A stretch of 64,000 nucleotides of DNA from Dendrobium chrysotoxum (lineage: Eukaryota > Streptophyta > Magnoliopsida > Asparagales > Orchidaceae). Positions 1 to 9,929 of the stretch are shown here, in pieces. How positions within the stretch are numbered: the first letter of the stretch is position 1; every line of letters starts with the position of its first letter. A program made the translations under genes and the position numbers. The DNA lies in assembly GCA_019925795.1 (NCBI GenBank), contig CM034315.1:1364001-1428000 (forward strand). Reading direction: 5' to 3'. The notes under the pieces were generated by a model. The model saw only the letters and a program-made list of their open reading frames with translations. It searched no databases and had not been told where the DNA came from.

Positions 1-500
1 ATAGGCATTATAATATGATTTATAGCCACCAAAATATGCCTTATAGGCACTAGAATGTTCTCCAAACCCAAACATAATCTCAAAGGATTCTGGCCCCTTA
101 TGGCTCCTCGTGGATATAATTTAATCACATATGTACATATATTATCACATTATAGTATTTAAAGAGTAATTGAGCATATGTCAAAATTGTATAGTTTCTA
201 TAACGATAGAAAAAAATATAAAGAGATATTATACAAAATAGAGAGATAAATTAGAGAATTTAGAGTGAGAAGCTTTGAAATTCCACTAAATGGGTTCAAG
301 TGTGCAAGATTATGTAACATGAGATCAAGCTCGAACCCCCTATTTATAGAACCGAACTAACTTAGTTTAAACTCGGCCTTTATAATATTTAGGCACACAT
401 AAACTGCCTATGTTGCTAGACACAATTTGAATGGCTTGATCAAGTGAAATCAATCAAACATGATTTGTATTGACTAAATCAAATCAACACATGCACAGGT
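1..500. other. AT-rich non-coding flank
   Basis: No open frame, splice-bordered exon or repeat was recognised here. It is AT-rich and ends in the sequence that was the target of the TRIM insertion. If NAA15 continues to the left, this stretch belongs to one of its introns, but no exon is visible. Confidence 0.4.
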
Positions 501-721
501 TGTGAAACCCCTTAAGTAAAAGAAAGTTAAACTCTTAAACATCGATGTTCATTTTGTTGTAATAGCTGAAATTTTTATAAGAAACTCTGTAGTTAAGCAT
601 GCTTATCCCGAAGTAATTCTGGGATGGGTGACCTACTAGGAAGTTACACCGATAGGACAAAACCATGAGGCTCTTGGGTCAAAGCAGATAATATTTTGAT
701 AGTTAAGAGTTTGGGCTGTCA
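501..721 (+). repeat. left LTR of the Cassandra-like TRIM
   Basis: Starts TGTGAAACCCC and ends near GGGCTGTCA. It aligns over its whole length with 951-1172. Substitutions and a different last few bases (CTGTCA here, CGTCACA on the right) indicate age. Confidence 0.8.
583..645 (+). promoter_or_regulatory. 5S rRNA-derived Pol III control region in the left LTR
   Basis: The block reads AACTCTGTAGTTAAGC then GGGATGGGTGACC, the order of the A box, intermediate element and C box in plant 5S rRNA genes. The middle is diverged (CATCCCGAAG-type words instead of the GGGCGAGAG part). In Cassandra these sequences are thought to recruit Pol III. It is not a 5S gene, because the 5' half of 5S rRNA is absent. 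Confidence 0.75.
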
Positions 722-725
722 TAAA

Positions 726-737
726 TGATATCAGAGT
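726..737 (+). other. primer binding site of the TRIM (tRNA-iMet type, degenerate)
   Basis: TGATATCAGAGT, four bases downstream of the left LTR. It differs at two positions from TGGTATCAGAGC at 11311 and 41631. Confidence 0.7.
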
Positions 738-950
738 AATACACCAACCGAAAGATGAGAACTAAGTGTCATACAAGACAAAGTGCTACATCATGGGAGC
801 CACCTCTTGAACCTTATATGAGACAAAGTGCTACATAATGGGAGCCACCACTTGAACTACTAATGGCCACCTTTAGAATCATATCTGCCTGGTGGAATGT
901 TCTGGGATAATGATGCTAATAAGGGCATCAGTTATTTAAGTGGGGGAGCT

Positions 951-1172
951 TGTGAAACTGCTTAAGTAAAAGAAAGCAAAACTCTTAAACATCGAGGTAC
1001 CTTTTGGTGTAATAGCTAAAATTTTTGTAAGAAACTCCACAGTTAAGCGTGCTCATCCCGAAGCAATTCTGGGATGGGTGACCTACTGGAAAGTTACACC
1101 AATAGGACACAATTGTGAGGCTCTTAGACCAAAGCAGATAATATCTCGATAGTTAAGAGTTTGGGCGTCACA
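951..1172 (+). repeat. right LTR of the Cassandra-like TRIM
   Basis: Starts TGTGAAACTG directly after the purine tract at 939-948 and ends GGGCGTCACA. The 5S-like block is at about 1033-1095 and is closer to genuine 5S (AGTTAAGCGTGCT) than the left copy. Confidence 0.8.
1033..1095 (+). promoter_or_regulatory. 5S rRNA-derived Pol III control region in the right LTR
   Basis: AACTCCACAGTTAAGCGTGCT followed by CTGGGATGGGTGACCTACTGG. The A-box-like and C-box-like words are both intact, and conservation is better than in the left LTR. Confidence 0.75.
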
Positions 1173-1177
1173 CCGGT

Positions 1178-2149
1178 AATCCCTTAGGCCCTAATTGATG
1201 ATTGGGGGCTACCGACGGCTCTTGTGTCAGCATACAAGTCCAGAAGATGATGAAGGGTAATTTGGGAAAATAGGACACAAATGGTCTCTACAAAAATTTG
1301 ATACTATAATAAGGGCTTTTCGGGAATTTATCATTCCCAATAATTGGTCATAGGAAACATCGGGTGTTTAAGAGAAACCAAGATATGCTCACCGCCCGGT
1401 GAGTTCCGATTAGCATAGTGCCACGTCGTAACTTCTCCTGACGATGCTTGAATAGTTGAATGTCCCGAGTGCCTGATCCTGCTCGATGTTCATGCTCTAT
1501 AACGATGTTGATTCACCGTCACATGTCTTAATATAAAAATTTTCTCAATATTATCTTTTAAAAAATAAAAATTTCATCAAAATATTTTAATTCAAATTAT
1601 GTCAAGATAAATTTATTTGAAATTTTTGTAAAATAAATTATATATATATTATTAATAAAGTTAATAATGTTAAAACTCATTTTAATATAATTTATTTTAG
1701 GATACTTAGTAAATCATGCTCAACTAATGACAATATTAATTATAACATGATTAATAAATGAGATTATGTAATTTAAAATTTGATAGCTTAAATCAAAATT
1801 AAATATATTAATGTTATTAAATTGATGTATATAGATTTAAAGTTTCATTTAGAATAATTTTATGATTGTTTATTTTTTAGATCGCAATAATAATTTCTAT
1901 TTAGCTACTATTTTGTATTTCTTTCAAAAAATATTTGTACCTGAAGTGGCTTTTTATAATAGTTTATAAAGTTACTTTTTATATACAGCTTTATAAAGCA
2001 ATAAAAATTATCCCAAATAAAATTTAAAGGTAATTCATCTATTTAACGTCATTATTAATATTTCATATCATATTATTAAGGTAATTAAAATACAAGACAT
2101 GGCAATTTGTTGTAACCATGAGTTACCTTCAATAAGAAACCATATGAAG
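1178..2149. other. non-coding, AT-rich
   Basis: The first 330 bases are of mixed composition without a usable frame. From about 1520 the sequence is strongly AT-rich. No exon or transposon terminus was recognised. Confidence 0.4.
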
Positions 2150-2700
2150 TGTTGCGGGTTAGAATATATGCAAAGATAGAGTTATAATTCTACGTCTTAA
2201 CATTGTATGGATATCTAACTCACACATAGAGAACACAATATTTTTTATGTGGAAAACCCGGGAAAGGAAAAAACTACGGGGCCTAGTCCAGTTGAAAATA
2301 ATTCCACTAGAATTTGAGTAAAGTACAATGGTCTGACTCATCCTTAAAGATGACCAGATTATTAATGTCAACTGAAAGTTTCGCCAAAGTCCAGTGTCAC
2401 TCCAACATCAAGTGGTGGTCCGGCAGCACTCCGGAGTCAAGGGGGTACTCTGGCTTTGGGTGGTATTTTGACGTCCTTTGATGGTCTGGTGGTGATTTGA
2501 CAGAACTCCGGCGTCCCTTGGTGTTCTGGAAGTGGTGCGGTAGAACCCGACGGTGGTGCGGCAGAACTCCGACGGTGGTTGAAGAGGAGCTAGGCGGCTG
2601 GAGCTTTCTTCCTTCTCTTGCTTCTTCTCTCTTGGCTCTCCTCCTCTTTCAAGATAAATTAAAGTTCTATTTATAGAATTCTTGAGTGGCATGGCTTATA
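2150..2700 (-). repeat. LTR remnant, probably Ty1/copia, minus strand
   Basis: Read on the minus strand there is a TATA box (CTATAAATAG, 2676-2667). After it comes a GC-richer leader with repeated CGGCAGAACTCCG-type words, then GGACTAGGCCCCGTAG, a TTTTTTCC run, and CCCGGGTTTTCCACATAAA. This TATA-to-U5 order, with a closing 'GGTTTTCCACGTAAA'-like block, is typical of plant copia LTR ends. The 94-codon minus frame over 2408-2692 lies in the leader and looks non-coding. No second LTR or pol domain was found nearby. Confidence 0.45.
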
Positions 2701-3227
2701 AAAAAGTAAAAGATCAAGGGTAAATTGTGAGTGATTCAGATGGATGATCGATCTTGATTCCTACAATCATGTATAGTTTAATGGACCTTTGACTGTCTTA
2801 ATGATATCAGAATTTGATGATTTTGGGCTTGTTAGATTCGTCTCGTCGAGCCGCTTGATTCGACTATAAGCATGTCATGATTGGAGACCATCTAATAACT
2901 TAAATTGTGGTTTGTTCCTTCCCAAAGTGCTTCGAGTCTTTGATTTGGACTCATTTGGGCTTGGATTTAGTCAATTTTGGTGTCGTTGGTTTGTGTTTTC
3001 GAGACGCTCAGTTCGACTATAAGTTTATAGAAATTAGAGTTCAGATGATGTCAATTTTAATTTTTGAAGCTTTTAACTTGATTTTGCCTCAAGATTTGTG
3101 CCTAATCAAGATAATTTTTTGATAATGTATTAGTTGCCCCCTATTTTTGGACATCGAAGATCGAGAAGTCCAAAAATATGTAATATAACCTTTGAGGAAT
3201 TTTTTGTGCGATCTGGATAAAAAAAAA

Positions 3228-3730
3228 TTCACTTAATGATGCCTTTTGAATTCTAAAAATTAATAATTTTTTATTAATTTGAAGTGGCTCTTCATCTCTC
3301 CTTCATCATTATTCCACTTAATGATGTCCTTTTGAATTCTAAAAATTAATAAATTTTTATTAATTTGAAGTGGCTCTTCATCTCTCCCTCATCATTATTC
3401 CACTTAATGATGCCCTTTTGAATTCTAAAAATTAATAAATTTTTATTAATTTGAAGTGACTTTTCATCTCTCCCTCATCATTATTTCACTTAATGATGTC
3501 CTTTTAAATTCTAAAAATTAATGAATTTTCATTAATTTGAAGTGACTTTTCATCTCTCCCTTATCATTATTCCACTTAATAATGTCCTTTTGAATTCTAA
3601 AAATTAATGATTTTTATTAATTTTATTTATTTATTTATTAAAAAAATTTGGGATTCTTTCATCATTATTTTACTTAATGATGCCCTTTTGAATTCTAAAA
3701 ATTAATGAATTTTTATCAATTCAAGCTGGG
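3228..3730. repeat. tandem repeat, about six units of ~86 bp
   Basis: Units begin CACTTAATGATG at about 3230, 3314, 3400, 3486, 3572 and 3671. Each continues with CTTTTGAATTCTAAAAATTAA, an AT block, then TTCATCTCTCCCTCATCATTA. The first four are regular; the fifth carries an (ATTT)n insertion and the sixth is cut short. The array ends 15 bases before the gag-like ORF, so it may be the leader of that element. Confidence 0.9.
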
Positions 3731-3745
3731 AGGTCAGAGGCAAAG

Positions 3746-4691
3746 ATGTTGAAGAAGTCTTCTAAAGTTTACGAGCCACCTGCCCCATCTTCAAAAGTTC
3801 CTTCTAAGCAGAAAAGTGATGATCCTCATGCTCTATTGAAGAAGAAAAAATTAGAGGGAATTTTAACGAGCCCTAGCCAGGTTCCCCCTGACTCTTCTCC
3901 TCCCAAGTTGCGTGTTCCTAGGGATGTGTTAAAACATCAGTGTCTCGGACGTCACAAAGCCGATGACTTGGTGAGTAACGTCTTCTTCTTTATTTTTTAC
4001 ACTTCTTTTTTATGCATCAATTGGAACGTTATCTCATTTACCCTCCTATCTTGTTTTAGCGATCGCGCCATGGAGCTTGAGGTCGAGCTTACCTAGACCT
4101 TAAATGAATAGAACGATAAATTTATGAAGGTGAAATATCTTCAAGGAGAGTACAAGTGGAAGTACAACCATAAGACCAAAGAGGTGAAGGTGCTAGATGT
4201 GGAATTGACCGACTACAAAACTGAATTGGCCAACATCATGACTGCAACTTCTCTTAAGAACCAACAGATATATCGACTCCATATTGAACTTGTGGAGGCA
4301 CAAGCAACGATCACACAACTTCTAAAGGATTAAAAGATCTCTGGAGAGAAGGTAGCAGTACTTGAAGCTGAAAATAAGAAATTCAGACTCTTATAGTTGA
4401 GAAGGAGGCCGCTTTATTTAGCTTAAAATCTTCAAGAGTTATTGAAGATTTTAAGAAGTCTATAGCCTTCAAGACCATCATCCAGGATCACCTTCAGGAG
4501 GCTCGCGAGCATATATATGATGTTGAGGTGAAGGCTCTGGAGCAGCAGTGTATGGATGAAAGCTTCACCCGGCGTTTCCTGAAGGGAGTTTGACTGGTAC
4601 AGCGCAAGGTTGGAGTTAAGATTGATGGGCTAACTACTAGCCAGGCTTCTGTTGATCCTTCTTTTGATTTGGATGGAGCTGAGATTAAAAG
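3746..4691 (+). pseudogene. decayed coiled-coil gag-like gene of a plant retroelement
   Basis: An ORF from ATG 3746 encodes a lysine/serine/proline-rich start and runs to 4096. A second segment (4124-4333) is strongly coiled-coil-like, with many K, E and L residues (VKVLDVELTDYKTELAN). Further coding-like stretches follow after stops or shifts near 4094, 4331 and 4395 and run to the gap at 4692 (motif ARE-HIYDVEVKALEQQ). A GTGAGT donor at about 3970 and a TTGTTTTAG acceptor at about 4060 could form a small intron. The composition resembles the gag-side proteins annotated in plants as 'putative gypsy type transposon'. The family call is from general resemblance only. Any pol part would be inside or beyond the gap. 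Confidence 0.5.
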
Positions 4692-5191
4692 NNNNNNNNN
4701 NNNNNNNNNNNNNNNNNNNNNNNNNNNNNNNNNNNNNNNNNNNNNNNNNNNNNNNNNNNNNNNNNNNNNNNNNNNNNNNNNNNNNNNNNNNNNNNNNNNN
4801 NNNNNNNNNNNNNNNNNNNNNNNNNNNNNNNNNNNNNNNNNNNNNNNNNNNNNNNNNNNNNNNNNNNNNNNNNNNNNNNNNNNNNNNNNNNNNNNNNNNN
4901 NNNNNNNNNNNNNNNNNNNNNNNNNNNNNNNNNNNNNNNNNNNNNNNNNNNNNNNNNNNNNNNNNNNNNNNNNNNNNNNNNNNNNNNNNNNNNNNNNNNN
5001 NNNNNNNNNNNNNNNNNNNNNNNNNNNNNNNNNNNNNNNNNNNNNNNNNNNNNNNNNNNNNNNNNNNNNNNNNNNNNNNNNNNNNNNNNNNNNNNNNNNN
5101 NNNNNNNNNNNNNNNNNNNNNNNNNNNNNNNNNNNNNNNNNNNNNNNNNNNNNNNNNNNNNNNNNNNNNNNNNNNNNNNNNNNNNNNNNNN
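4692..5191. other. assembly gap (500 N)
   Basis: Exactly 500 unknown bases, a conventional scaffold-gap size. Long frames reading across it are artefacts. Confidence 0.99.
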
Positions 5192-5440
5192 CAACAACAA
5201 CATCAAGCCTTTATCCAACTACGTGGGGTCAACTATATGAATCCTTTTTCTCCATTGTGTTTTATTAAAAGCCCAATTTTCATTTAAATCTAATGAAAAA
5301 TGTCATTTCTAATATTTTCAAACCAAGCCCTTTTAAGGCTACCTCTACCTTACTTAACCAAATCTAATACATCCACTCTCCTAACCAGCATTGAAAGGCC
5401 CATATTTTATGTGACCAAACCATTTAAGGCAACTCCTCTC
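5192..5440 (-). mobile_element. RTE-clade LINE, 3' fragment
   Basis: On the minus strand this ends with the RTE signature CCCCACGTAGT, GGATAAAGGC, then (TTG)n at the gap edge. Upstream, decayed coding sequence matches the C-terminus of the LINE ORF at 17587-19185: RWFGHIK, a vDvLDL-like stretch, ENIRND, and NKTQWRKRIH. It is more diverged than the copies at 17.6 and 53.8 kb and shares extra similarity with 21491-21735, so those two form a separate older group. The insertion edge at the TTG end lies in the gap. Confidence 0.8.
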
Positions 5441-6948
5441 TATTCATATCTGCCACTGGAGCTACTCCAACCTTTATTGTGTATCATTGCTTCTTGAAGA
5501 CAAAAAGCACACTTCATTATAGTATATCTTTGCTTGAGGTAACCTAATCACTCCGAAAAGTAAAAAAATAAATTGTTGTGGCTAGGTCCAACAGAGATTG
5601 AATATAGAGCTTGGCTTTCCCATCAATCAGCTAATGATACAATGTTGTGAAATTGTTGCCAACAATTTTGTTTTTCATGAAAACATAACGAAGTTGAATG
5701 TCATTCCATCAGGGATGATGTACTTTCTAAGAAGATTTTTACTTCTTATGTTTACAATTCATAATTCATAATAAGTAACAAATATCTTCACCAAGACTAG
5801 GAGGCATCTACTACTACAGCTCGAGGGGGACTGTTGCCATATAACACATTGGTAAAACAATATTAGGAGAAATTTTATATGAAGAAAACATCTAACTTAA
5901 AATTATGCATTTCTTCTATCATAATTGTAGTTATTCTCTCTTATTTGTTTTCTACTATATTCAACCGATGCACCTACAAATAGGCAATTTCATTTAGTAA
6001 TAATATATCAATACTTCCCATTAATAAATATAATTCACAAAATCTTTTCTTCACTATTTAGATTTAAGAAATTGAACAAAAACTGGTCTCGTTGCATACC
6101 TCACAAAAATATATTAGGTATTGTGATTTAATCAAAGTTCCATCAATCAAATCAAAAATTGTGTGAATGCGGCAGTTTGAACCAAAGATAAAAAAATGTG
6201 TTAATTGTTGTGCAGTGTCAACTAAAATTTTGGATGGCTACTATATGACATCAAGATGTGATGCAAAATAATATACTCAACTCTTTTGTCATGCATAATA
6301 ACATTGAGAAGAAGCAAAATCCATTTGTAGAATGACATACAAACATTGAGAAAGTATTAGAATTAAACATCAACATTGAATTAAAGCTAAAGCAACCAAT
6401 CAAGATACTAATGAGAAACTAAAAAACATAACAAATATCCCAATCAATTATCTAAAATAAATTAACAAAAAAATGAACAATGAGTTTGAAATTCATAAAT
6501 CAAAATTATCCTTAACACAAGGCATTTTTGTGCTATAATTCGAAACTAATAACAACAATGGTCTTTCAATGACTACAAGTTCCCTGTTCTTCTCTTTGAA
6601 TAAACAATTTTATCCCTCATTGATCATCATCATCATCATCAATGTTATTGGCCTAATGACAACTATTTTGGATAGGCACTATGAATATTAATCCCCATTA
6701 TTTCTTACCAAGTGTTGCATGGGATATTAAATCTATTATGCATAAATCTTTTTTCAGAAATTGATGTCCATGTTACCTAAAGGCTGTCCCCTTTCAATCT
6801 CGACTTTTTGAAATTAATTTTATCTGCATGTCCAATGGGTACATTTTTCTATCATTCGTTGTATAAGTCCTAAGCCACCTAATCGACCTAATTATAGTTC
6901 TATAAAACTTACCTTTAAGCCTGAATAAAATTCTCTTACCAAGGAATT
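5441..6948. other. non-coding intergenic/intronic sequence
   Basis: AT-rich without recognised exons. A short (ATC)n run is at about 6624-6640. No NAA15 exon could be matched here on the minus strand. Confidence 0.4.
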
Positions 6949-6956
6949 CTTTTGAG

Positions 6957-7957
6957 CAAGGTTTTAAAATTGCATAAATAAGCCTCGAGGCGTTTTTTGT
7001 CCGTGAGGCGAGGCGTAAGCCTCGAGGCGGTGTGAGGCGTAAGCCTCACGGACGAAGAATTGCGTAAACGCGAATTTAAGTATTCTAGCAGGTAAAAAAT
7101 AGTAAGAGCCTATGATACTATTAAAACATCTAAATGAGAAGTGAACTTAGTAAAAAATAATAAATAGATGCAATATATGCATCTCATACCATATTCAAAG
7201 TATAAAACTACAAATTGAAGTCTATTAGAACTCCCAAAGTATAAATAAGAAAGAACATCTAAAATTCAATCATGTTTCATCACTAAATGAGTCTTCAGTA
7301 GAGGCATCTTTCATCTCCAATTGAATTTATGAATGCCAAATCTTCATCATCCTCAATCCATAAACTACGGCGTGGACACGACTTTGAGCTTTGGACCATC
7401 AGCAGACCTAATTCCTCCACCACTAGAGCTTATTATCCTACGAATTTGAAACATGAACAAAATTCATTAATAAAAGTAAAGTATAAAAAAACTATGTTAT
7501 TTAAGGGGTAGATATGCCGGGGGTCCCAGGGGGCGCTGCCCCCTGGCGGGGTTCGACCTGACCGGTCAGGTCGTGGGGTCAAGGGGCAGCGCCCCCGGAA
7601 CAAATTTTTATTGTAGGAGTAATTTTTATTGTAAGGGACAACTTCAGTCCTATAAGTGCAATGAAAGCGCATTAAATAAACAACACCTCAGTCTTAATCT
7701 TAAATAAAAATTTCTACATAAAGAACTGCGGCTTCGTCTAAGCGGGTCTGCTTGCGGTAGGTTTGGCTCCCCTATTAAAATGCCCCGTGAGCTTGAGGCG
7801 TATGCCTCTCCCAAAATTGCGCAATTGCGCCTCTGAGGCGCGCCTCAAGCTCACCGAGGCGTACGCCTCTTTTGAACCCGAAATTGCGTAAGCAATGAGG
7901 CGCCAGGTGGATAAATTGCGCAGAGGTGCGCCTCTAATTGTGCAATTTTAAACTATG
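6957..7957. mobile_element. non-autonomous hAT-like DNA transposon with 8-bp TSD
   Basis: Terminal inverted repeats are CAAGGTTTTAAAATTGCA on the left and, read inward from the right end, CATAGTTTAAAATTGCA. An identical 8-bp duplication CTTTTGAG flanks it (6949-6956 and 7958-7965). Both subterminal zones are full of GAGGCG/CGCCTC words in both orientations, the usual binding-site-like clutter of hAT ends. The interior has no transposase. A short minus-strand stretch near 7330-7370 reads W-I-E-D-D-E-D, which could be the acidic tail of a lost transposase, but this is weak. A separate GC-rich palindromic insert sits at about 7505-7620. Confidence 0.85.
7505..7620. repeat. GC-rich palindromic insert
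   Basis: GGGGGCGCTGCCCCCTGG near 7530 and GGGGCAGCGCCCCC near 7585 form inverted arms around GACCTGACCGGTCAGGTC, itself a near-perfect palindrome. Composition differs sharply from the surrounding AT-rich hAT interior. No TSD was resolved. Confidence 0.6.
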
Positions 7958-7965
7958 CTTTTGAG

Positions 7966-9698
7966 GCAGTTCTCCATTATTAAAAACTAGCTTGAAATGA
8001 TAATATTATTAAAGCCTTAAGGGCATGCCCGAAGCTCATAGGATCCTACAAAAGAAAAGACAATATCATAATGCCTCATACACTTCTATGTGTGTGCCAT
8101 CACTAAGGCATGCACATTGCCAAGACTAGGGATATTGAATTTGAAATATGAAGGTTTTTATGGTGAAGATTTAATATGGGATGATTTGGAAAAACACAAG
8201 AGTAAGAAGACACAAGGACATTCATTGGAAACTAAGTTGTATCAACTACAGTCGTAAAGGCTTCAAGTTTTATTTAATTTATTTAAAAGTGTCTTTCGGG
8301 TATATTTTTAAGACTTTCTATAATAACATTTTTTAAATTAGGAATGCAAAAAAAAAAAATCCAATACTATTCAATGTTATGTTTATCACTTAATAAATCT
8401 CCCCCATGCACAGGATGCACCCCTTTGATCAAATTATACTCTGCAATAGTCTTCTTCATAATCAAAACAAGCTCATTATATGAAATTATTTTTATACTGC
8501 CTTATTTGCTCAAAAGAGCGCCTATGATAGCACATGATGTTTCAAGCATTGAAATACCATATCGCTTTAAGGGCACTTAATAATTTAAAAAAATAATAAT
8601 AACTCTATAAGTTATATCCCCATCTAAATCTCCATTCTCCTATCAAAGATCCAGGATAGCTAAATCTATCACACCAATACTTGGCATAATTTTATCTTTT
8701 AGTAATTACAATCAATGATTAATAGCATAAACACAAAAATCATATATCATTTACATTAATCATTGTTCTGCTAGTTCTAAACCATTTATCTTCTAAAAAT
8801 TTCTTTTTTGTATTTTTCTATTATTTTAATAGATTTCTCATATGCAAAATGGATACAACAAGGCAACAATTAGATTATGTCCCTGTTTATTAAATTTATA
8901 CCATTTACTTGAATCCATAGTTATGTTGAAATATTAGGAAGATAACCGGATTAAACATTTTCAAAATTATGAAACCATATCAAATAGATATTAAACAAAC
9001 AATCTATCATATCACCATTATCATCATCATCATTAGTCCAACTATTAGGTCGAATCTAGCACGACAAAACACAAAACTAATAAAAACTATCGAATCAACA
9101 ATTTATCAAGCCATATAAAACAAAATTGAAAAAAAAGGAGGGGAGGCAAATATTATAAACTTGTACGCAGAAGTGGAGATAGAATTTATAGATTGCAAAG
9201 CAAAATAGGATAGGAACAAAGAATGCAAACAAAGGCAGCACTAACAAACCCGACATGAACTATAACAGATGAAACGTCAAAATGCAAAAATTGAAATGGG
9301 CAAAATGTAACTGCACCTAACTAGACAAACTCAAATTTAATATCTTGGGTCCACATCTACAATTTAAATATATATATTTATATCTTAGAGAAATAGAAAA
9401 CATCAAATGTTTTCAAAGAACATTGCCCGTAAACATACAAAATCTATATTAACGCAAAGTTCAACATCATGAAGTCTACAAGATGAGTGATACAAAAGGC
9501 ACTGACACATAAACTCCAGGCAAGGGCTAAGACTCTATCTTTAAAAGTATAAACGACAAAGTCATCTCCTAAACATTGACAAAGATAGCTGTACATAAAT
9601 TCAATGAATCCAGTGCGCAGATGGCATTATACTTGCAGGAAAGCAAAAACTAAATAATATGGCTATTTGAGGTTGAAAGCTCGGTGGAGAAACTTTAC
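7966..9698. other. NAA15: NAA15 intron 17 (part) or flank, no exon seen
   Basis: The sequence downstream of the last visible NAA15 exon is AT-rich. I searched by eye for an exon beginning with the expected CYIKLYD-type sequence on the minus strand and found none. The gene presumably continues outside the window or its 3' part has been displaced. Confidence 0.4.
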
Positions 9699-9929
9699 CT
9701 TATAGCGCCTGTGGCTGCACTATGGAAGTATGAGTGTGAATGCAGCTGATCTTGAAACTTCAACATTGAAACATAAGCTCGCAGTGTCATTTTTCTTAAG
9801 CAGTAAGAGTGGAAGTCAAATTGATCCTCAGTCATATCTGCATAATGTTTCTCTACAGCAAGAAACTTTTTCAAGGCCCGCCCAAGATCTCCTTGGCGAA
9901 AGTAACTTTCGCCAGAGGCGAGCTCATAC
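9699..9929 (-). CDS. NAA15: NAA15 exon 17 (last visible exon)
   Basis: 231 bp, from YELASGESYFRQGDLGRALK to FHSAATGAI plus AG. Donor AAG|GTAAAG at 9698-9697. An Arg codon is left open, so at least one more exon must follow to the left. Confidence 0.96.

Larger units (their letters stand above)
501..1172 (+). mobile_element. Cassandra-like TRIM retrotransposon (5S rRNA-bearing LTRs)
   Basis: Two directly repeated LTRs of about 221 bp (501-721 and 951-1172), each starting TGTGAAAC, flank a 229-bp internal part without any coding frame. Four bases inside the left LTR a degenerate primer site, TGATATCAGAGT, matches the initiator-Met site TGGTATCAGAGC used by the two gypsy elements of this window at 10 of 12 positions. 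A polypurine tract, AGTGGGGGAG, lies just before the right LTR. Each LTR contains a 5S rRNA-like block with the A-box word AGTTAAGC and the internal control word GGGATGGGTGACC. Flanks CAGGT (496-500) and CCGGT (1173-1177) fit a 5-bp target duplication with one mismatch. Size, non-coding interior and 5S block are the defining features of the Cassandra family, which is mobilised in trans. The LTRs differ at many positions, so this is an old copy. Confidence 0.85.

Noticed and set aside
583..1095. 5S rRNA genes
   Set aside because: Only the 3' half including the A- and C-box words is present, with a diverged middle, embedded in LTRs. These are promoter-derived blocks, not 5S genes.
3228..3730. 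Regular repeats that might look like a CRISPR array
   Set aside because: Units are contiguous ~86-bp tandem copies without unique spacers, in a plant nuclear context. 30151-30675 was rejected for the same reason.
4652..5287. Long frames spanning the N block
   Set aside because: They consist almost entirely of unknown residues; the same applies to 49615-50418.
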